From assembly GCA_013396995.1 (NCBI GenBank), contig VWZP01010185.1, positions 1 to 64,000 of the forward strand: a DNA stretch of 64,000 nt, written 5' to 3'. The position numbers and the translations under genes were made by a program. Shown here piece after piece: positions 1 through 12,500 of the stretch. Source of the DNA: Dicaeum eximium. Its lineage: Eukaryota > Chordata > Aves > Passeriformes > Dicaeidae. How positions within the stretch are numbered: the stretch's first letter is position 1; every line of letters begins with the position of its first letter. Below the pieces are notes generated by a model. That model ran no database searches. It saw only the letters and a list, made by a program, of their open reading frames with translations, and had not been told where the DNA came from.

Positions 1-35
1 CTCTTCTGAAAGTTTCTCTGGAGTTGGGCCTTCAG
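1..35 (+). CDS. ZSWIM6: ZSWIM6, third-last coding exon (3' part only)
   Basis: The window opens inside a coding exon. Bases 3-35 read LLKVSLELGLQ in a frame that ends exactly at a CAG|gtattt splice donor (phase 0). The next exon, 1842-1923, continues this frame without a break. The 5' part of the exon and its acceptor lie outside the window. The piece is too short to stand alone: the call rests on the donor, the matching phase and the sensible joined protein across 36-1841. It belongs to the helical region after the SWIM zinc finger in the ZSWIM4/5/6 family. The SWIM domain itself is upstream and not visible here. Confidence 0.75.
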
Positions 36-1841
36 GTATTTCCCTCATTTGTTGTTATTATAATAGAAGAAAGAAATTTGATGCAGTGTTGGTGCACATA
101 GCTTTTAAGCATGGGAAGGGTATGGGAAGACAGCATACTGTCTTTGGGTTCTGTCTGGACTTGGTTTTAAGTTGTTTTCTAATACAAGGCTTAATGTACT
201 GGTAAACACAGACCAAGAATCTGCAGAGTCCCCTTGTATCATCCAGGTGGATGGTACAGCTGGCATTTGCTGGCTGCACTTTTCTGTTCAGGGGTGAGGG
301 AGGACCAGTGTGGTGGGTTCAGGAATATATGTAGGACTGGCTGGAAAGTAAAATTACTCTGCTTGCTAGAAATGCAGTGTGTTTTCTGCATGGTCTTCAG
401 GGGTTTCTTCCTTTTCTTTCTCTTCCTTTCCCCTAAATGAGAGCTGGTATATGCTTGTTGAAAGCCAAGGTCAACCATAATGACTGGTTGCTAAGGCAGA
501 GCATGTTGACAGCGGCCCTCTCACTTCCATCAAAATCCTATACTCCACAAGTTGTGGTAAAGTCAGATGCATCTGAGTGTGCTTGAGGTGTACAGGTACT
601 GCAGATCAGTTTTCAGGCTCTGAGGAGAGACTTTTGAAGCTAAAAGGAGACAGTCAAGTAGTAATACTACCTGACACTTCCAAATCTTAAGAGTTTATGC
701 AGTTAATTTCAACAAAAACAATTATCTCCATCCTTCTTCAGGGAATTCTTAAAAAAAACATGGAAAGATCAGGAAACCATTTATTACTTTGCTTCAGTAA
801 ATAAAGCTCCAAAGACTTCTGGGGAAATTATATTTTCCCAATTGCTTCTTATGCTGAAGAAAGGTACTAAAATCTTAAATCAAAAAGCTGAGGGTTCTAT
901 ATGCTTTGTTAGGCTTTCATATTTCCATGGTCACTGTGGAAATCTGTTTGTTTCATTTGCCTTAAATGTTTATGTGAGAGAGAGAAAAATCCTTAAAATT
1001 GACATGTGTGTCACCTCAAGCTTTCACCAAGTATCATTTGATGGAAAGAGCACACTTTGGGTATTTGTGTATTCATGGATACTCTTTTGTGGTTGACAGT
1101 GTTATCAGAGTATCTTCAGCATGGTCTAGTGAAAATACTGTCACAAACCCAATAAGCTGAAACTATTGTAGAATTTGCCCACTGTTCTGTTCCAAGCTTA
1201 CCAAAAGTATTTTAAGAATCTTAAAGATTTGTTTTGCAGAAGGAACATGGATAGCAGTTTTCTGGTAGTAATTCCTAGCTGTGTAGTTTCTTACAGTAAG
1301 GCTTTTCCTGCAAGAAACAGTGTCAGCACTGTCTCTAGTGGCCTGCAGATGATTCTCCCTTCTTTTCTCCTCAACTTACTTGTAATTAGGTTGTCTGTAT
1401 TCAGAATCCAGAACCTGACTACTTACAACAATTATACGTCCTGGAATATCACACGATGATTACCAATATAGTTGTGCATAGAAGGAGAATATGTTATGTA
1501 ATTTAATTTCAATAATTCAAAATTGATTGTTGGTTTTTGTGGTTTGGGAGAAGGCTTTTTTATGGGATAGAGTTTTTTCTTGCCCCCAGATAAAACAGTC
1601 TGTCTCCCCTATCCTTGAAGGATCTGCAATTGGAAGTACTCTCTGCATGCTGTTCAAAAACATCTGAACAGTGTTTTTCAAATTGTTTGACATATCAGCT
1701 GAAACAGAGAAAATGGAGTGGAGAAGGCAAGAGGCTGCCATTTTAAATTCCAGTGTGTTTGAATTCTTTAAAATTTCTATCTGTTTGTCTATAGGCTTGG
1801 TTTGCAATTTAATTTTTATTTTGTTTGTGTTCTTTTAACAG
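36..1841 (+). other. ZSWIM6 intron (phase 0)
   Basis: This 1,806 bp intron has a GTATTT donor and a pyrimidine-rich acceptor ending TTTTAACAG. The open frames inside it are short, have no family resemblance and are interrupted. I see no nested gene or recognisable repeat. Confidence 0.7.
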
Positions 1842-1923
1842 GTGATGCGAATGACACTGTCAACGCTGAATTGGCGACGGCGGGAAATGGTGAGGTGGTT
1901 GGTAACATGTGCAACAGAAGTAG
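1842..1923 (+). CDS. ZSWIM6: ZSWIM6, penultimate coding exon (82 bp)
   Basis: This is an 82 bp exon of 27 codons plus one base, flanked by ttttaacag and |gtatgt. The correct frame starts VMRMTLSTLNWRRREMVRWL and ends ATEV plus the first base of a glycine codon. A longer open frame (1802-2026) overlaps it in another register but is not the coding one. The phases fit on both sides: phase 0 from bases 1-35 and phase 1 into 3769, giving ...ATEV-G-VYALDSI. The exon is rich in Arg and Trp, as expected of this conserved segment of ZSWIM4/5/6 proteins. I am confident because three independent constraints agree: both splice sites, both phases and family sequence. Confidence 0.93.
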
Positions 1924-3768
1924 GTATGTTCTGAAATGTTTCTCTTGTCAGCTACTCTTACAGGGCTTGATCTTCCTTGTCAACGCCCAAGTTCTGCAAA
2001 TGCCTCCCACTTCATGTTCTCTCTAAAATTCCTTTGGTGAGAACATACTATGGCAGTGATTAGTGGGTGGTTTTAGGCACAAAGCAAATGAGACTATAGT
2101 TGAGTAATGCAGTGTGGCTTCTTTCCCCCATAAAGTAGAGGTGTGCATAACCTATTGGAAGTACCCATATGCAAATACTCAATACCCAAAACACTCATTA
2201 CAGAAGTGGGAGAACAGTGCTCTCTCAAGTAGCATGTTTGGCTCATTTTGGGCTTTGCTATAGATTTCCTGCATGTCTTCATGAGGCATCCCATAAACCT
2301 TCTGTGTTAACATTTACCATCTTCAAAATGAGGATACAGGGTCTGAAAATGAAGATAACTGCATTAAAAGCTGTATAGCTGTTAAAAAAAAATCAAAAAT
2401 CAGCAGCAGTGCTAATGGGAACAATCCAAGTAATTACAATAATGGAGCCATTTTAATTGTCAGTAAAGGTATTTCTGGAGAGCATGTTTTTTTGTTGTAT
2501 TTTTTCCTTCTTCATATATCGGAGTTGGATTGTATTTTACAGATGCTTCTTGAGTTTCAGAACTTTGGAGGATTGCTGCTGCTTATTCTCTGGATTAATT
2601 TATTCTTTGCTTTATGCTTAGCTGGCCATATATTGTTGCTAATAGCATGGGGAAATAGAGCTTGCCTTTGTATGCCCTCAGCCAGAAAGCAGTTTGTGTC
2701 TGCAAATTTTCATGCAATGCTCTTGTTTTATTGCTTTTATATCTTTGCTAAGGTAATTTTTGTTGAGGCTATCTTATAGATACTAGTGCCTGAGTATTAT
2801 TTTGTGCAGTTGCATCTCAGCAAATAAAATACTAGGTTTAAAATTGGTTTAATTGGTTTACATATTCGAATAGAAGTGTCCTGGAAAGAACCTATAATGT
2901 CGTGGAAAGTACTCTTGAGACTTAATCAACACAGTAAAGAATCAGTATGGTAATGCTAGGAATCTGTTTATTTAAATGAAAACACTGTATTCTCTGGCTA
3001 TGCTGGTTTGCTGCAAATGAGTGATGGGGGGCATGGGGAGCATCAGAGTCCTGCAGAGAAAATGAAGACCTCTGTGTGGTTTAGTTGGGCTTACAAATGT
3101 GTGTAAACTGCCTCTAGCAATAAGGCACTCCAGTTAACTCTAGGTTCAATTTATGGAGCCCATCAGTCAGTGTTTCCTCCACCTGCCAAACACCCTGGGA
3201 ATACAGTGGCACAGAGAAATACAATATCCAGTAGTTCATATTGCTCGTTGTATTTCCCTAATAAGGGTCTTGATGAACATGTAGTTATGAATTTGATCGC
3301 TTTAAGGTATGCTTAATAAGTTCTGCTAAGGTATGCCATGGTGTTCTCTTTAGAAGGCCATTTTGCCTACTTTTCATATGTGCTGTGCCTTGAGATTTAC
3401 AGTGAGGAAAGAAGTTGAAATTGCCCTGGTGTGCAAGGTGAGGGCTGCTTTTGAGTGAGATGATGAGACAAAATGAGCCAGAATGTTTTACCCAAATTGT
3501 CTTAAATAAAACAGCTCAGCTGTCACAACAGGAGATTAAAGCTTATCTTGCAGGCTATTATTGTTATTTTCTGGGTTTATGTGATCGCTGCAGAGTTTGC
3601 ACAGTAGTCTTGGTTTTAATGTTCTTTTCTAGCCATGCTGTCTGTGAGCCCTTCTTGCTGGGGTGTACTGGTAACCTCTTAGACTTTGTGGGGAGTATAA
3701 TCTCCTGCTGAGCATCTCTATCTGCTGGGTTTTACCAGTTGTGGCTAATCCTTTCTTTCTCTCCCCAG
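1924..3768 (+). other. ZSWIM6 intron (phase 1)
   Basis: This 1,845 bp last intron has a GTATGT donor and a strong polypyrimidine acceptor, tttctttctctccccag. It shows nothing else recognisable. The short open frames at 2492-2779 and 3451-3711 have no support. Confidence 0.85.
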
Positions 3769-4631
3769 GTGTTTATGCATTGGATAGTATAATGCAGAAC
3801 TGGTTTACACTTTTCACTCCAACAGAAGCCACTAGTATTGTTGCTACAACAGTGATGTCCAACAGCACCATTGTCCGTCTGCATCTGGACTGTCATCAGC
3901 AGGAGAAGCTGGCCAGCAGTGCTAGAACACTTGCTCTACAGTGTGCCATGAAGGATCCTCAAAACTGTGCCCTCTCTGCACTGACTCTGTGTGAAAAGGA
4001 TCATATAGCTTTTGAGACCGCTTACCAAATTGTTTTAGATGCTGCTACAACCAGCATGAGCTACTCACAGCTTTTTACTATAGCACGATACATGGAGCAC
4101 CGTGGTTACCCCATGCGGGCCTACAAGCTGGCCACTTTGGCCATGACACATCTCAACCTGAGTTACAATCAGGACACACACCCTGCCATTAACGATGTTC
4201 TCTGGGCATGTGCACTCAGCCACTCTCTTGGGAAAAATGAGCTAGCAGCTATAATACCTCTGGTGGTCAAAAGTGTCAAGTGTGCAACAGTACTGTCGGA
4301 CATTCTGCGTAGGTGTACTTTGACCACTCCTGGCATGGTGGGACTTCATGGAAGGAGGAACTCTGGTAAGCTCATGTCACTGGACAAAGCCCCTTTACGG
4401 CAACTCTTGGATGCCACAATCGGAGCCTACATTAATACAACTCATTCACGTCTCACTCACATCAGCCCACGACACTATAGTGAGTTTATAGAGTTCCTCA
4501 GCAAGGCGCGAGAGACCTTCCTAATGGCTCATGATGGTCACATCCAGTTTACACAGTTTATTGACAACCTAAAACAAATCTACAAAGGCAAAAAGAAACT
4601 GATGATGCTGGTTCGTGAACGGTTTGGTTGA
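3769..4631 (+). CDS. ZSWIM6: ZSWIM6, terminal coding exon (zinc finger SWIM-domain protein 6, C-terminus)
   Basis: The last coding exon encodes 286 residues plus a split glycine codon and ends at TGA (4629-4631). The frame stays open back to 3741, but bases 3741-3768 are intron, so no start codon belongs here. The segment is the highly conserved all-helical C-terminal region of the ZSWIM4/5/6 group (usual length about 1,200 residues). Visible landmarks are WFTLFTPTEATSIVATTVMS, CAMKDPQNCALSALTLCEKD, YMEHRGYP, NQDTHPAINDVLWACALSHS and the basic end KGKKKLMMLVRERFG. There are no stops or frameshifts. Family knowledge: ZSWIM proteins carry an upstream SWIM zinc finger, and some members act as substrate receptors of cullin-RING ubiquitin ligases. 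Human ZSWIM6 is linked to craniofacial, limb and striatal development. The 53rd residue from the C-terminus is Arg (codon 4470-4472), where human R1163 should fall. ZSWIM5 is the main alternative. The gene-poor downstream sequence also favours ZSWIM6. Confidence 0.93.
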
Positions 4632-5475
4632 TGAAAATGCGTGAATGGGGGACTGGGGGGGAGGGGTGGTTTGTTTTTACTTGAGCCTGCCTTTGTATCC
4701 TTTTTAACTTAAAGAAACAGAGCCACACCGGTATTATATGTGTATAGTTATATTGAGTTTGCAAACTAAACTGTCATGTTGTGAAAGTTTGTGTGTTTAA
4801 TTTTCTTTTCCCTTTTTTCTGTTTTGTGTGAGAGAAAGGTTAAAAAAAAGTTTGGTTTACACTGAGTATATGTTGTCAAGTGGCAAAAGCCCACATTGCT
4901 CTCCTGTTCTTTCTGTATACGTTCACAGCCTCAAAAACAAACATATATTGCAATGGCTTTAAAAACCAAACAAAACACCTCCATCCTGTGATAAGTACCT
5001 CAAATGGATTCAGCTTTACTCCTTTGTAACTCATCGTTACATTTCAACATATTTAAACAAACCAACAAATGAAATACTAGTAGTTAAAAGGCTGACCATG
5101 TGGCTTTGCAGTGCTGTTCATCCAAAAGCATGGCACACAATGCTTATGCATGTGGAAACTTAGCGACTGTCAACATACATTCTCAGGGATTTATCAAAAA
5201 AATTAAAAAAAGAATGAGAGCATTTATTGTACTGTATATATATTATAGTATATGTCTGAATATTGAAAAATATAACATTAACTAATTTATAAAAAAATCT
5301 ATGTAATGCAAAATACTTGAAGCTGCAGTAGCTTGGTTTTAAACAAAAAAAACCTATCAGAAGGACTAAAGTGCGCCTTGCTTCAGGGTTGGCTCAGGTG
5401 GTGAACTATATGCTGGGCATCTATGCAGAGCCACCTTTTGGATTGCATGGTTGGACTGATACCTATTGGGGAAAA

Positions 5476-5546
5476 TTTTATATATATATATTTATACAAC
5501 NATTATATATATATGTATGCATGTATATATATATGTATACACACAT
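5476..5546. repeat. AT/ATGT microsatellite in the 3' UTR
   Basis: This is an imperfect (TA)n / TATG dinucleotide array. It contains one undetermined base (N at 5501), so its true length in the genome is uncertain. Confidence 0.9.
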
Positions 5547-5787
5547 AAACACATGCTTGTAACAGGCACTATAGTAAAGAGGGACAACAAAAAATACACA
5601 GCCAGAGCAGCAAGCCTTAGCATTAAGAATACAGTATGCCAGAATTGGGGTTTGTGCCTCCTAGCCTAGAAGACTTAAAGAATATCCTTTTTGACACAAA
5701 ACGCAAAATGTTTTCCAAAATTATTGACATGATACGTTACGCCTTTGCAGTGAGCTAATAATAAGCTAACCTTTGTGCACAAATAGC

Positions 5788-5812
5788 ATATATATATATT
5801 ATATATATATAT
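5788..5812. repeat. (AT)n microsatellite in the 3' UTR
   Basis: There are about 25 bp of alternating A and T, broken once by a TT step. The stretch is self-complementary, so it could form a weak hairpin in the RNA. Confidence 0.85.
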
Positions 5813-6502
5813 TCTGCATAGGTATTTTGACTTTGTGCAGGACAGAAAGTTGTGTAGGTATGACTGTTCTACTTTTCAGTTTGTTTTTTTAATATATTTT
5901 ATTTTCTCTAGAATTACTCAAACAAAAGCAGCCTTCTATCTTGCCTTGTCTTAATGCTTTAAAATAACCAAACTGGAGATTTAACTACCAAACCATTCAT
6001 TATATTATTAAATACCAACTTTGATTACAGCATTGTGTCTTTGCTTTAGCTGATGGTTCTGTATCCTTGTGCTTTTTAAAACAGTTTTTGTTTTGGTGCA
6101 AAAGTTGTCCAGTGTCTCTTGTTCCCTTCATTAGACAACATGCTAGAGGTATGTTTGTAGGTATTTTTGTTTAGAAAAACTATTTCATGCTCTCCATTTT
6201 ATTTATTATAATAGATAAAAAGGTTGTATTTCATCACCCATGTAAACATGCTCATGAAGTTGAAAGTAATTAAGATTTGATACACTGATATCAATTTATT
6301 TATGTAACTAAATCACTGTTTTATAAACTTGTTAATGATCAACAATTTTTTTGTTTTGATTAAAATTAGTTTTTTGAAAGTTGATTCTGCCTCCTTTAAT
6401 AGTGTCTGTTACTGGAATTGAATTGTGTTCATAGATCGTGAATGCCCATCTAACGATTTCACTGCAGTGTGGTGGTATGCAATACGACCACCAAGTCTCG
6501 AA

Positions 6503-6508
6503 AATAAA
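6503..6508 (+). terminator. Likely ZSWIM6 poly(A) signal (AATAAA)
   Basis: This is a canonical AATAAA about 1.87 kb after the stop codon. It is followed at once by TGTTGTGTTCCT, a GT-rich downstream element. Cleavage would be expected near 6520-6530. Several ATTAAA variants lie upstream, and none has as good a downstream element. Confidence 0.65.
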
Positions 6509-6530
6509 TGTTGTGTTCCTCAAAAATTCT

Positions 6531-9500
6531 GCTGAGGAATGGTAGTGTTCACAGCTGCTGGTGGAAGAAGACGTGGTATGTCAGAGAAGGGGCCAAATGC
6601 TGCCTGTGTCTGAAGAGGTGTGTCCTGTACATCAAAGAGTAAGCCTTGAGGTACCATCCTGGTAGGATTCTGGAGTGGGTGTGGGTGGGTTTCCACTCTG
6701 GATTATTTGAGTGACCATGAGAGTTGAGATGTGCTGTGGATGCATTCAAGGACAATTCTTACTGTTCATCGATTGGCTTTTCTAAAGTGTTCTGGTATTT
6801 TGAGTCACGTAGCTCCTTCCGCACAGCATGAAGTCTTGCTCATCAGCTGATAGCTGATATTTCTATTTTTTGGAGCCCTTACTTCATAGGAATTTCATTA
6901 ATTTTCTTGCCTGGAGAATAATAGAATATGACATGGTTGCTAATTGAAGAGAAGCCTTCTGCTTTACCACCATTCAGTCATCTTAGGAATGTTAGCTGAT
7001 GTCATATTTGATCTGATCACCTTCAATTCCTTTTTTTTAGTATCTTCAGCTGAAAAGAGAATTAGTATGGAGCGAGCAACTAACAGAGATACCAGTGTAA
7101 CCATGAATTCTGATAGTGAGGCTTGCATCACTGAAGCTAAAGGAAAAGGTCTGAATCTTTGTACAACTTGTCATGTAAAATATGAGTCTTTTACCAAATC
7201 TTGCTAACAGCTGAGATGTCCTGACCTAATAGTGCTAGCATTCTGTGACATTTTGTGACTTTAATTCCTTCCAAGTATTGAATTCTCATTACATTTTTGG
7301 TTCATTATTTTGTCGTAGATGAATTATCTGTCATGGGCAGTAGTGCAGGAAGGAAAAGAGGAAGTATCAGTCCATTTTATAATAGGGTTTGCATGGCTGG
7401 GTTTTTTTTGTGGTTGTTTTAGTTGGAATTTTTTTTCTATTTTTACAAATAATGCCACAGTAAGGATAACTCTGTATTATGTAGATTGCAAAACTGAAGC
7501 CTCTTTGAAGACCAGGTGTTAGAATTAAATGCAGTCGTGGTAGTTGTCACCTGGTTTGGACAAGCACGTCACTGCTTCTTGCAGAACTGATGGCATTCTG
7601 TTTGGCTTATTTTCATGACTGAGTGAAATCTCTTCCATGCCTGCACTGCTGCTGTGCAGTGCAGTTTACACCACGTTACAAGCCCTCAAGGACTATCACA
7701 GGCTTGGCCAATCTCTCTAGTAAACATGTCTCAATACATCCTGCCCTTGGTTTGTGAAGGTAGGAGGAATCCACCAAAAAGCAGAAAAGCCTGAGGACTC
7801 TTGATAGAGGTTTTCAGAAGTTTGAAAGTAACTCTTTAATATTTCTTTTGTGTTCTCTCAAATTAGTTTGAGCTTTTCCTTTCAGTTTTGGTTCTGGGGC
7901 TTTTTTTAGCAGTTCAGATTTTCATGTCAGTGGGTGTAAGTAATAAGTGCAGCAAAACTGGGGTGCTGCTTACACGCAAATCTTTCTTCTGAGGTGTAGT
8001 TAAAGTGAATTTGCAGTAATTTTTTTTCACTGAGATGCCTTCAATTTTGTAAAAAATGAGGATATTTTTTACTGAAGAATCATACAACCTTCAATTTCTG
8101 CTTTAAAAACAAAAGTTTAGAAGTTCATCTAATTTTAACGGAGATATGATTTGGAAACGTAGCAGTATAGCTGATACCTTTATCTTGATTCAGAAGGATG
8201 ATACCCTCAAGCAAAACTTGCTCTGCAGTTTTGACTAGAAATAAAAGTATTCAGAGACAAATATTTTTCCACTGTTTTAAATGCTTGCCCCTTGTGAAGT
8301 ATGTACTTTGTGCAAGGGTAAGTGGGGAAACAAGGAACATAAACCACAAAGTGTTTTGCCAGCCCTTGCATTGCAACAGGCAAGACTGTACTGAATGTGA
8401 AATGAAAAGCTTTGTAAGAATCTTGATTGCAGAGACAACAAAGTGCCAGATACAGCTTTACTTGTGAGAAGAGGTTGCTGTGATCTGCCTCCTGGGGAGA
8501 AGTGTACTCTCCATACTGCACATGGGGAGGTAAGTCTTGCCTCCGCTAACACCCTGGGCAGTCAGCGTCAAGTAGCACCTACGTGTCAGCTGAAATGTTT
8601 GCAATCCATCTTTGTGGTGTTATCTGTGTCTCTGCTTTTACTAAAAATAGAGAATTGTATGCTCTGAGAAAAAGAATCTGTCTTAAAATAAGATCAGATG
8701 CTGTATTTTCAGACAACTCCAAGGTCATAGCATCTAAGATTTCTATTAACATATATTGACTACAAAGCACAAGTTATTTCTTAAGCCAACCTTGACTAAT
8801 TTCTATAGCTTTTTAGGTAGAGAGCAATAATGACTAGGAAGTACAACAGTCACAAAGCCACCCAATGAATCATCTTTTGCTGAGTTTTGTGACAAATGCT
8901 TTTCAGTGTTGGGATTTTTTTCTTCCTCTTTAGCCTTTGTCCTTTTGCATATGTAATTTAAAGAGCTTTGTATTTGGAAAAATGTTTACATGAAAGGTGA
9001 TGTACTTGTGGTTTGATGATGTAAAATGAGCAACAGAGCTATTGGTAACCATGGTCCATGGTGTTGGGAGAATCTTTGGAGCAGAGCATGGGAAGGGCGA
9101 GCTGATGCAGGGGCTGGTGAGCTCAGTGAGGCCTAAGGGAGCAGCCACAGCTGACATGCAAAACCAGCACTGTCTGCCTTTCAACCACTCTGACCTTGGA
9201 ATTGTTTTTCTGACCACAGGGAAGTCTTGGTTTGGTGTCTTAGGCATCAAAGGCACATCACTGTTCACAGAAGGATTCTGGAAAGTCAAAAAATGGATGA
9301 GGGTGATTAAGGACAGAGCTAAATATTCCTCTGGTGAAGCTGCTGGAATTACATCAAGGCTAATGTTGGCAGACACTTTTGGGAAGCCTGTTAGTTATAA
9401 GAAAAAAAGTAGCAAGAGAGTGCCAAATGCTGCCTGGTCAATGGGCAGAAAAATCATTTGGGGTTTGTGGCCTTCATTTCCAGACGACCTATATTGTGTT

Positions 9501-12500
9501 AAGCAGCATAATGTCTACTTGTAACACTATAGTACCTGGCTTTTCCAATGACCAGGCAAGAGTCAGGCAGATTGCAACTCATCTCTTACCAAATGGTATC
9601 CCCGAAGCCTTCTGTCACCTCCGAGAAGGCAGGGTGTGGGACAAAGACTGGCCTTGCTTGGGCCATCTCGCCAACATCCTGAGGATCCCTAAGCAGCACA
9701 ACCAAACCTGTTCAGGAGGCCAAGGTTGCAACAGGGAAAATTACATTAAATGCTTTTCCAGCAAGATCCCATTTGTAAAACTCTTAACAGCAGGTTGGTC
9801 ACTTAAATGAATGGAAATTGTGGGTTCTGAAGAAAATAATATTTCTTTTGTGCCTCTAATTGATGCTTCAAACATGTTTAGTAGATCAGTAGATTAATTT
9901 AAAATACCTCAAATAAACGTCAAAATGGAAGACATGTTAACTTGTTCCTGAAATGAACAAGTGTACTTGAAGAATTTTGTCATACTCATACTCTGCCTGT
10001 TGCACTATGAACATGAAGGTGTGAAAGACAGCTCTCACTGACACTGTTGTGACAGCCATCACACCTTTCCAGCAGGTTTTGGTGGGAGAGAGGTTAGGAT
10101 GTATTTTTGGGTGGTGTTTTCTTTCCTTAGTTTAAAACCTTTTCCTCTCTAGCCACCTGATGACTGGTTCCAGGTACGGTATAGATGCAGCATGGGAAGA
10201 CTCTGCATGGTTGCTCAGGATGTGTTTGCTCCACCAATCCTCTCTGTCAAAACAAATGTCTGACCTAGTGCATACTTTTTTCTCCAGCAGCCTGCAATTT
10301 TTACATCTCTCAGGAGGTTGTCTCCACTTCTGTCATGCTGCAAGTTCTGGGGACTTTGAAAAATGAGCCTCTCCAACCATTCTTGCAAATCTGGAGTCTA
10401 ATTTAAAACCACTATGTGCTACAAGGCTTTTGGCTTGGCTGGTACTTAGCAATTTAGCAGGTCTTTCATATTCTTTGTCTAAATCGTGTATTGAGAAACT
10501 GAGAAGCCTAATAGACATGTTCGGAAATTTTAATGTGAGATGATACCAAAATACTGAAAAAGAAACTTAAGCATTCCCTTATGGAGTGGTGTTTGTAGAG
10601 GGAGACTGTACTCAAGAGTTTTCATCTGCTCTGAACCTCTCAGTATTTTATGTGAAAGAAAGTCTATGTGAGAGAGACTTAACTATTGCATGGTGGCTTT
10701 GGTTTCACAACCTGCATTTTCCCAGCTAGCGCTGTATTCTCCATCTGAAATGATCCAGGACTTTTTCCATATCTCAGCAATTCCCTTTTTCTTAATCTCA
10801 CCAGTCACATGGTGTATACAATATTATACCATGTTCCTCTTGTAACTGCTGGACTGCATTACCTTAATGTAGCAAGTAGAGTTTGTGCAGATTGGGTTTG
10901 GTTTGACTTTGTATGGAAACCTTGAGCCTAGTACTGGTAAGTTACTGCACCTCAGAGGTAATTAGGGGCTGTTTGTGCTATCCTCATTTGTGGAAGAAGT
11001 GGCCACCACCCATGAGGAAGCAATATGGCACTAATCAGAGTTTGATGTCATTCATTTTGTGAGCATTTGGACTTCCTTGCACAGCAAATGCAGGCAATAA
11101 AATCCAGAAGCTAAAAAGCAATTTTTTATTTTTAAAGCAATAGTTTACAACATTTGGTCTTTCAGCAGAAAGGATAAAGTCAAGAAAACAGTAATTACTG
11201 GCAAGGGTTGGAAGTGCATCCATCATTAGGTGTATGCACTGCCAAGGCACAAATTCTCCACTCCTAGAAAAGTTCAGGCAAACCAGACAGGATGATTTTG
11301 TCTTTCAGTTGCCAGTTGTTTAGCACCCAGATGGTACATATACAGTTTGTGAGTGTGTGTGGGAAACCTAACTGGATGAACTGAAATGGCACTGACTCTG
11401 TTGATCCCACTATGAAAACACAAGTTTATGCACCTGTTTGTGCTGCTGAGTTGGAGAACAGCGTGTTTCTGGCACACTTGCCACACTGGCAATCACACTG
11501 GGCTATCTCATTGCTCACCCTGCATTACTTACAGTACATCTAAGTTATCTATTACTAGCAGCAATCCCAAATCTCTGTTTCTGGTGATAGGAAATAAAAT
11601 GAAAGACATTTCTAACATTTAGACAGGTGCTTGAGAAGTGCAGCTGCATTGAGAGCTCTGAGCAGAAGCCTGAGCTTCAGTATGTGCTGAGTTCTGCTCA
11701 ACTAGCCACTAATTTCACAGTGGTTTTGTTTTTGCTCCACTCAAGTGTGCACTTGTACAGGTGAGTGTGTTCAGTGGAGACCACTGTAGACTCAGTTATG
11801 GTGTGGGGACAATATGTGTCTGTGTATGTGGGTGTCCAAGCCCAAACACGGCTATTATCCATGGGCCAAAGCTTTTCTCCAGATGTTGCAGTTGGGTGAA
11901 GCATTTGTGGAACAATGCGTGGGCCATCTGAGTTGGCTAGGTGATACCTGTATCCATGAACATCCTGCAAGGACATGCCATGGCTAGGCCAGAGGGCAGC
12001 AAGAGGAACAAAACAGTGAGTCAGCATGTTTGTTTCTGTCCTAAAGTCCATGTCTTCTTTAGCCATGGACATAGGTAGCCCTGGAGAAAGTGCTTCTTCC
12101 TTCTTTTCACTAGTACTAATTGCTTCTCTACTATACAAATGGTGGTAAAGATTCAGGCAGCAGGTTGAGCCCTGTGCATGTCATGTGACTGAGAGAGATC
12201 ACAGATCTTCCCCTTACAGCCTCCCTGTGTTGGGTCCTCCCATCCCATCCATGAGCCTGACTGACTGCTGCCTTTGTTTGGAGTGAATGTTCTTCTGTGC
12301 AGCTCTTGGCTTTCTGCAGATGTTGCAACTTGCCAGCAGTTCTGGCAAGTTTCTGTAGGTAAGAATTGGGAGTGATTAAAATACTTACTGAATTGCAGCA
12401 CTGTGGAATTGTGGTTAAATTCAGAAAGTGTAGAGTTTTGGAATTCAGCTGTAAAGAATATTCCTTGCCTAGTGCAATGCATCCTTGATGTCTGGCTTTT

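Larger units (their letters stand above)
4632..6530 (+). other. ZSWIM6: ZSWIM6 3' untranslated region
   Basis: About 1.9 kb of AU-rich sequence follows the stop codon. It begins with a G-run (4648-4667), has many A/T-rich tracts and two AT microsatellites, and contains a Pumilio-type TGTATATA at 5233-5240. It ends at an AATAAA at 6503-6508 followed by a GT-rich stretch. Weaker ATTAAA signals at 6007-6012 and 6359-6364 could give shorter transcripts. No coding frame in it is credible. The end point is inferred from the signal, not observed. Confidence 0.7.

Noticed and set aside
1802..2026. 74-codon + strand open frame over the penultimate ZSWIM6 exon
   Set aside because: It is in the wrong register. 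The splice-consistent frame starting at 1842 gives the family sequence.
3741..3768. Apparent N-terminal extension (GTG start) of the last ZSWIM6 exon
   Set aside because: These bases are the polypyrimidine tract and AG acceptor of the intron.
6944..7207. Possible exon after a T-rich AG (SAEKRISMERATNRD...)
   Set aside because: There is only an acceptor-like tract. No matching donor phase, partner exon or known domain is seen.
9042..9810. Overlapping + strand open frames of 160 and 143 codons
   Set aside because: They lie in different frames, overlap a 148-codon frame on the other strand, have no recognisable domain and lack splice context. They are probably chance.
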